A stretch of 63,976 nucleotides of DNA. It comes from Rhizobium sp. RU36D. Its GTDB lineage: Bacteria > Pseudomonadota > Alphaproteobacteria > Rhizobiales > Rhizobiaceae. A program made the position numbers and the translations under genes. A model generated the notes under the pieces. That model saw only the letters and a list, made by a program, of their open reading frames with translations. It did no database searches and had not been told where the DNA came from. Every line of letters begins with the position of its first letter. Within the stretch, counting starts at the first letter, position 1. This document shows, in pieces, positions 61,049 to 63,976 of this stretch. The stretch covers positions 1-63,976 of the forward strand of contig NZ_FWXU01000032.1 in NCBI RefSeq assembly GCF_900176345.1, given 5' to 3'.

Positions 61049-62554
61049 ATGAGCGCTGATAAGGAAATTGGAGTCTTCTCTTGTGAAGAAATACCGACAT
61101 TTCTGCGAGCAAAGCTGAGACATTATCTTGAATCAACCTTTCATTTTCAAGCCGAAATCGAATTCCCGCGTTCGCCACGCATGTTTGCGGACATCCACAC
61201 GACGGACAATAAAATTGTAGTTTCCATTTCAGAGGGCTGGATTCGAAGGACAACGATAATATTCCACCTCATCGAAGCTATGTGGAAAACAAGTGAAGTT
61301 CGGCCAAAAGTGACTGCGTTGAACACCGCAAATGTGTTTGACGCCTTCTTTTGGCGCCCTGATGTCGACGAGTGCAATTTTTTGTCAGTTCCTGATTTGG
61401 CGCCTCTATTTCAGGATACTCTACCTGTCCAAGAACACGATACTGCACTTGCGAATTTTTGCTCGAAGTTCAACACGGACCATGGTGGCAAAACTCTTGG
61501 TGGTGGCACATATCTACTCGATTTTGTATTACCAGACGACCTGTCGAAGGAGACTAAAAAGCAAGTCGAATTGTGTTTCGAATTCTTGCTACTTCATGAA
61601 TTGCACCATATTGGAAGAGGTCATCGGTCTATCTTAGGTATTGAAAATAGTGTCACCCTTTCAGAACGGAGCCAACAGACTTGGGGTAATCCATATCTTA
61701 AAAAAGCCATAGAGCTAGATGCGGATGTCTCTGCCTTTATTACATTGATGAACGATCGTTCAAAGTTATTTTTTCTTGACGCAGAGCGGCATTTTTCAGA
61801 GATAATAAGGCCTCTATGCATTTTCATACCGTGTTTCGATATTTGTGTACATTCGCTGGCCGACTATCAAACGCGTTATTCCTCCCATCCTTTGCCTGAT
61901 ATTAGAGTGCACGCGGCCGTAATGAACGCTGCAAACTTTCTTTACTCACACGGGGCAGATTTCCGCAGCCTTTTTAGGCGAATTTTCGAAGATTCTGTCG
62001 TGTATAGCGTCAGAAGTTTTCAGCAGCTTAGCATTCCGAATGGTCCTTATTTTATCAGCGCACCGCGTCTGCAGACGATAGACCAGCAATTTTATCCAGA
62101 AATATTTTCATTTACCTTAATAAATGAGGAGATATTCAGAATTGACATGGAGCACAACGCAATAAGAACTCACAATAGAGAACCAATACGTTCAGCCCCT
62201 ATCTTATTTGATCCTATAGGCTATACAATTGAGAAATTTAAAGAAAAAGCAATCGCCTACGCAAAGGATTTCTTTCAAGGAAATCTCAACGTGGAATCAA
62301 AAGAAGAGGCAGATAATATTAGGACATTATTTCTGAAATCTGCAAGGGAGACAATGAAGTCAGGAGATTATTTAATATTATCAGTTGACCAATCAAAACG
62401 TTCGCCTTACTTAGATTTCGAAATTTTAGAGAGTGGAGGCACTGAGCCGACAAAGATCGATAAAGAATTTCACATGGAATTTGAGCGCGTTAGTTATCTA
62501 ACGATGCAGATTCTTTGCATGATAGCGGAAGTAAAAACATCTACAAAAAACTGA
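61049..62554 (+). CDS. orphan zinc-peptidase-like protein in the mobile region
   Basis: A 501-residue protein of no family that I recognise. Residues 183-187 are HELHH (an HExxH motif), extending to HELHHIGRGH. About 35 residues later, IELDAD (Glu222) gives the ExxAD pattern that supplies the third ligand in gluzincins such as M48 and related groups. No signal peptide is visible, so it should be cytoplasmic. The ATG at 61049 follows AGAGGAC; an earlier ATG (60935) would overlap the relaxase. AT-rich codon use unlike the core. Confidence 0.75.
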   Translation: MSADKEIGVFSCEEIPTFLRAKLRHYLESTFHFQAEIEFPRSPRMFADIHTTDNKIVVSISEGWIRRTTIIFHLIEAMWKTSEVRPKVTALNTANVFDAFFWRPDVDECNFLSVPDLAPLFQDTLPVQEHDTALANFCSKFNTDHGGKTLGGGTYLLDFVLPDDLSKETKKQVELCFEFLLLHELHHIGRGHRSILGIENSVTLSERSQQTWGNPYLKKAIELDADVSAFITLMNDRSKLFFLDAERHFSEIIRPLCIFIPCFDICVHSLADYQTRYSSHPLPDIRVHAAVMNAANFLYSHGADFRSLFRRIFEDSVVYSVRSFQQLSIPNGPYFISAPRLQTIDQQFYPEIFSFTLINEEIFRIDMEHNAIRTHNREPIRSAPILFDPIGYTIEKFKEKAIAYAKDFFQGNLNVESKEEADNIRTLFLKSARETMKSGDYLILSVDQSKRSPYLDFEILESGGTEPTKIDKEFHMEFERVSYLTMQILCMIAEVKTSTKN

Positions 62555-63614
62555 CATTGACAAGATATACTCGAAAATCATCGACCCGTTGATTAATAAT
62601 TTCTCCGGAGAATGAATTGAGTGCATCCACGCTGTACGGTCTTTCGGACGAAGTTAGCAACAAAATTTCTTTGGAGAATGAGGGCTTCGAGACTACGAAA
62701 GCGTATTTTATGGTGGTTCCTGAGTCTTCTTGCGTATTAACGAAGTAAGGTTTATTTCTACGGCTATGGTGTGGAGCATAAAATGCTCCAAGCACATCTG
62801 CATGCCAATATTCGTAAGTTAGACGAAGCGGATACCAGTCGTTTTGTTTCCGCCACAAACCCACTACCCTGCCGGATAAATCGTTGCTTACATGCAAACG
62901 ATACTGGCGACCGACCGGAATTATCTGATCCGCAATAGGTTCATCTTCAACAAAATTGATCATGTTGTGCCGCTCGTCTGGCCTCAACAATATGTCGATG
63001 TTTTGGAATTGACCGTATTGGCTCAACAACACCTCCCATGAAAATGGGGGGTGGTCAATGATGCCAACATCCTCGCGATTGAAATGCGGGGTTTGGGAAT
63101 TTCCCAGCACGTTTGCCCGGATCAGCGCCTGGTAGCGTGGTTTTTCGGACGCCGCCGCATTTATGTCGATATGAGGTGGTGTAGCTGCCTTTGTTTTAAG
63201 GTTGAATACCCATTCCGACGTCGGCCTCTTGGCTATCTGGGTCAGCCCGATGACTTCGTCCATCCTTGCGGCATGTTCGCGATACTTTTCATCGCAATGA
63301 AATAGGAAGTGGAATACGGCTGCCTTTAGCGGGCTACCTTTTCCCTTTTTAAAGTCGTCAATTATCTTCTCCGGCGGAGTGTTGCTCTCCTCCCCTTTTC
63401 GCGTTCGAGCCCAACTGAAGGGCCTTAATGCATTCGCCGAATTCAGTTGCGCATTTTCGATAGCTTCGTCGGTGAGCCTTGCTCGGCTATGTCCTGGTGG
63501 CTGTCGGCAGAGGGAATCAATCTCTTTAAAAATGGCCCGCTTATTGTCGTTGTCGCTTCCGGAATACGCTGCTCTGACAGCTTCGGAAAAGGTTGGAAAA
63601 TCGATCTCGACCAC
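62541..63614 (-). CDS. unknown protein with a DUF4384-like C-terminal half
   Basis: A 357-residue protein convergent with the peptidase-like gene, overlapping it by 14 bases. The N-terminal half is helical and charged. In the second half, the pattern IPVGRQYRLHVSNDLSGRVV...WYPLRL...KYAFVVSK resembles DUF4384-type beta domains found with caspase-like or effector proteins; this is an impression from pattern only. The start is GTG at 63614, because an in-frame TAA lies 13 codons upstream. No signal peptide. AT-rich. Confidence 0.6.
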   Translation of the reverse strand: MVEIDFPTFSEAVRAAYSGSDNDNKRAIFKEIDSLCRQPPGHSRARLTDEAIENAQLNSANALRPFSWARTRKGEESNTPPEKIIDDFKKGKGSPLKAAVFHFLFHCDEKYREHAARMDEVIGLTQIAKRPTSEWVFNLKTKAATPPHIDINAAASEKPRYQALIRANVLGNSQTPHFNREDVGIIDHPPFSWEVLLSQYGQFQNIDILLRPDERHNMINFVEDEPIADQIIPVGRQYRLHVSNDLSGRVVGLWRKQNDWYPLRLTYEYWHADVLGAFYAPHHSRRNKPYFVNTQEDSGTTIKYAFVVSKPSFSKEILLLTSSERPYSVDALNSFSGEIINQRVDDFRVYLVNVSFL

Positions 63615-63653
63615 GCCGCTCGCACCATTGGTAACATCTTCATCGAGCTGATG

Positions 63654-63899
63654 TTAGCGTTGCAAGTTAGGGATGCAAGCATTGACAAAAAGAGGTGTCG
63701 TGCGTCCGGGCAACCATTGCGGATCAAAGCCTTCAAATTCAATCGGCTCGTCGCTAAGGTCGCGGGGAATGCCATCTTCGTGAATTACGATGTAGTCGTC
63801 ACCGTTGCCGCTGCGGAAAGGCTCTCCATTCCTTAAGAAGCGAAGCTCCCTAAGGTTGCCGGTGTCCGTGGAAAATTCTATGGTAATCCCCCCGCATAT
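63654..63899 (-). pseudogene. 3' fragment of a gene cut by an insertion sequence
   Basis: On the minus strand an open frame runs from about 63899 to a TAA at 63656-63654 without any start codon. It has coding character (ITIEFSTDTGNLRELRFLRN...DGIPRDLSDEPIEFEGFDPQW), about 78 residues. At its upstream end the sequence changes into what looks like the terminal repeat of an IS, where the frame meets a stop at 63911-63909. It lies 39 bases before the 357-residue gene, so the two were probably one operon. Family unknown. Confidence 0.55.
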
Positions 63900-63976
63900 T
63901 AACTGGCTTCAAAAGTAGAATTTTCTCGGCAATATGATCGAGGAGAATTCGATGAAGATGAGCAGATTTAGCGAAC
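63900..63976 (+). mobile_element. left end of a probable IS3-family insertion sequence
   Basis: The stretch TTAACTGGCTTCAAAAG (from 63899) followed by an AT-rich lead and a ribosome-binding site resembles the left end of IS3-group elements, and the reading frame starting at 63952 matches the usual OrfA start. Only about 75 bases are visible. The element breaks the gene fragment to its left. Confidence 0.5.
63952..63976 (+). CDS. start of an IS3-family transposase OrfA (partial)
   Basis: AGGAG at 63941-63945 precedes ATG 63952 by six bases, and the eight visible codons give MKMSRFSE. This is the typical beginning of rhizobial IS3-group OrfA proteins (MK-x-SRF-x-E). The gene runs off the window, so the identity rests on these residues and the IS-like end before it. 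Confidence 0.55.

Noticed and set aside
63447..63836. 129-codon plus-strand frame near the right edge
   Set aside because: Opposite the gene fragment and the 357-residue gene, whose translations look more protein-like; no ribosome-binding site.

Overview
The window reads as chromosome of a Rhizobiaceae bacterium (Rhizobium, Agrobacterium or Allorhizobium type; genus not resolved). The evidence is gene order and protein style: a pcaDCHG operon with divergent pcaQ, polA next to a MarR gene, dnaK-dnaJ, recF, cycM-kdsB-pheA, an SRP RNA just before dnaX, rimP-nusA-ylxR-infB-rbfA-truB-rpsO-pnp, the fabA-fabB-fabI cluster facing irr, a RIME-type mosaic repeat, and an RpoH-type promoter of alphaproteobacterial form before dnaK. 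Most of the window is GC-rich with ordinary coding density. The last 5 kb is clearly AT-richer and carries mobility genes.

Layout. 0-3.8 kb: protocatechuate branch of the beta-ketoadipate pathway (pcaG, pcaH, pcaC and pcaD on the minus strand; pcaQ divergent). 3.8-12.8 kb: polA, an intergenic region with hairpins that may hold an sRNA locus, MarR, an M20 dipeptidase, a YbaK-type deacylase, a DUF2934 protein and a bifunctional penicillin-binding protein. 13-16.6 kb: dnaK, a small exported protein, dnaJ. 16.6-25.2 kb: TetR and its operator, slyX, a RIME-like repeat, recF, a MoeB/ThiF-like protein, a GNAT, a 2-hydroxyacid dehydrogenase, an SH3b protein, an adenosine/sugar kinase and an AEC transporter. 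25.2-29 kb: cycM, kdsB, pheA, nudC, HIT. 29-37.5 kb: SRP RNA, dnaX, ybaB, then a hydrolase/TetR/MOSC block that separates ybaB from recR, then a lytic transglycosylase whose start region has been invaded by a palindromic repeat, and an MFS exporter. 37.6-49.4 kb: the translation and RNA-processing supercluster, with a membrane-protein gene between infB and rbfA and an AT-rich methyltransferase-like gene between truB and rpsO. 49.5-58.7 kb: rsmC-like methyltransferase, AraC regulator, lone LuxR-type HTH, fabI-fabB-fabA, irr, an exported cysteine-rich protein, a YdcF-like protein and a Na/Pi cotransporter.

58.8-64 kb is a mobilisable accessory region: inverted repeats that could form an oriT, a MobC-like protein with a Pro-His repeat made by a (CCCCAT)n microsatellite, a relaxase carrying His where MOBP enzymes usually have the catalytic Tyr, an orphan 501-residue zinc-peptidase-like protein, and a convergent two-gene unit of unknown function. 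The upstream gene of that unit is cut off by what looks like an IS3-family insertion whose OrfA starts at the right edge. No integrase, tRNA attachment site or plasmid replication gene is visible, so the outer limits of this element cannot be set from the window.

The core genes work in familiar modules: aromatic degradation, chaperones, replication/repair, translation, and unsaturated fatty acid synthesis beside an iron/heme regulator. The best candidate for undescribed biology is the relaxase-linked cargo at 61-63.9 kb.
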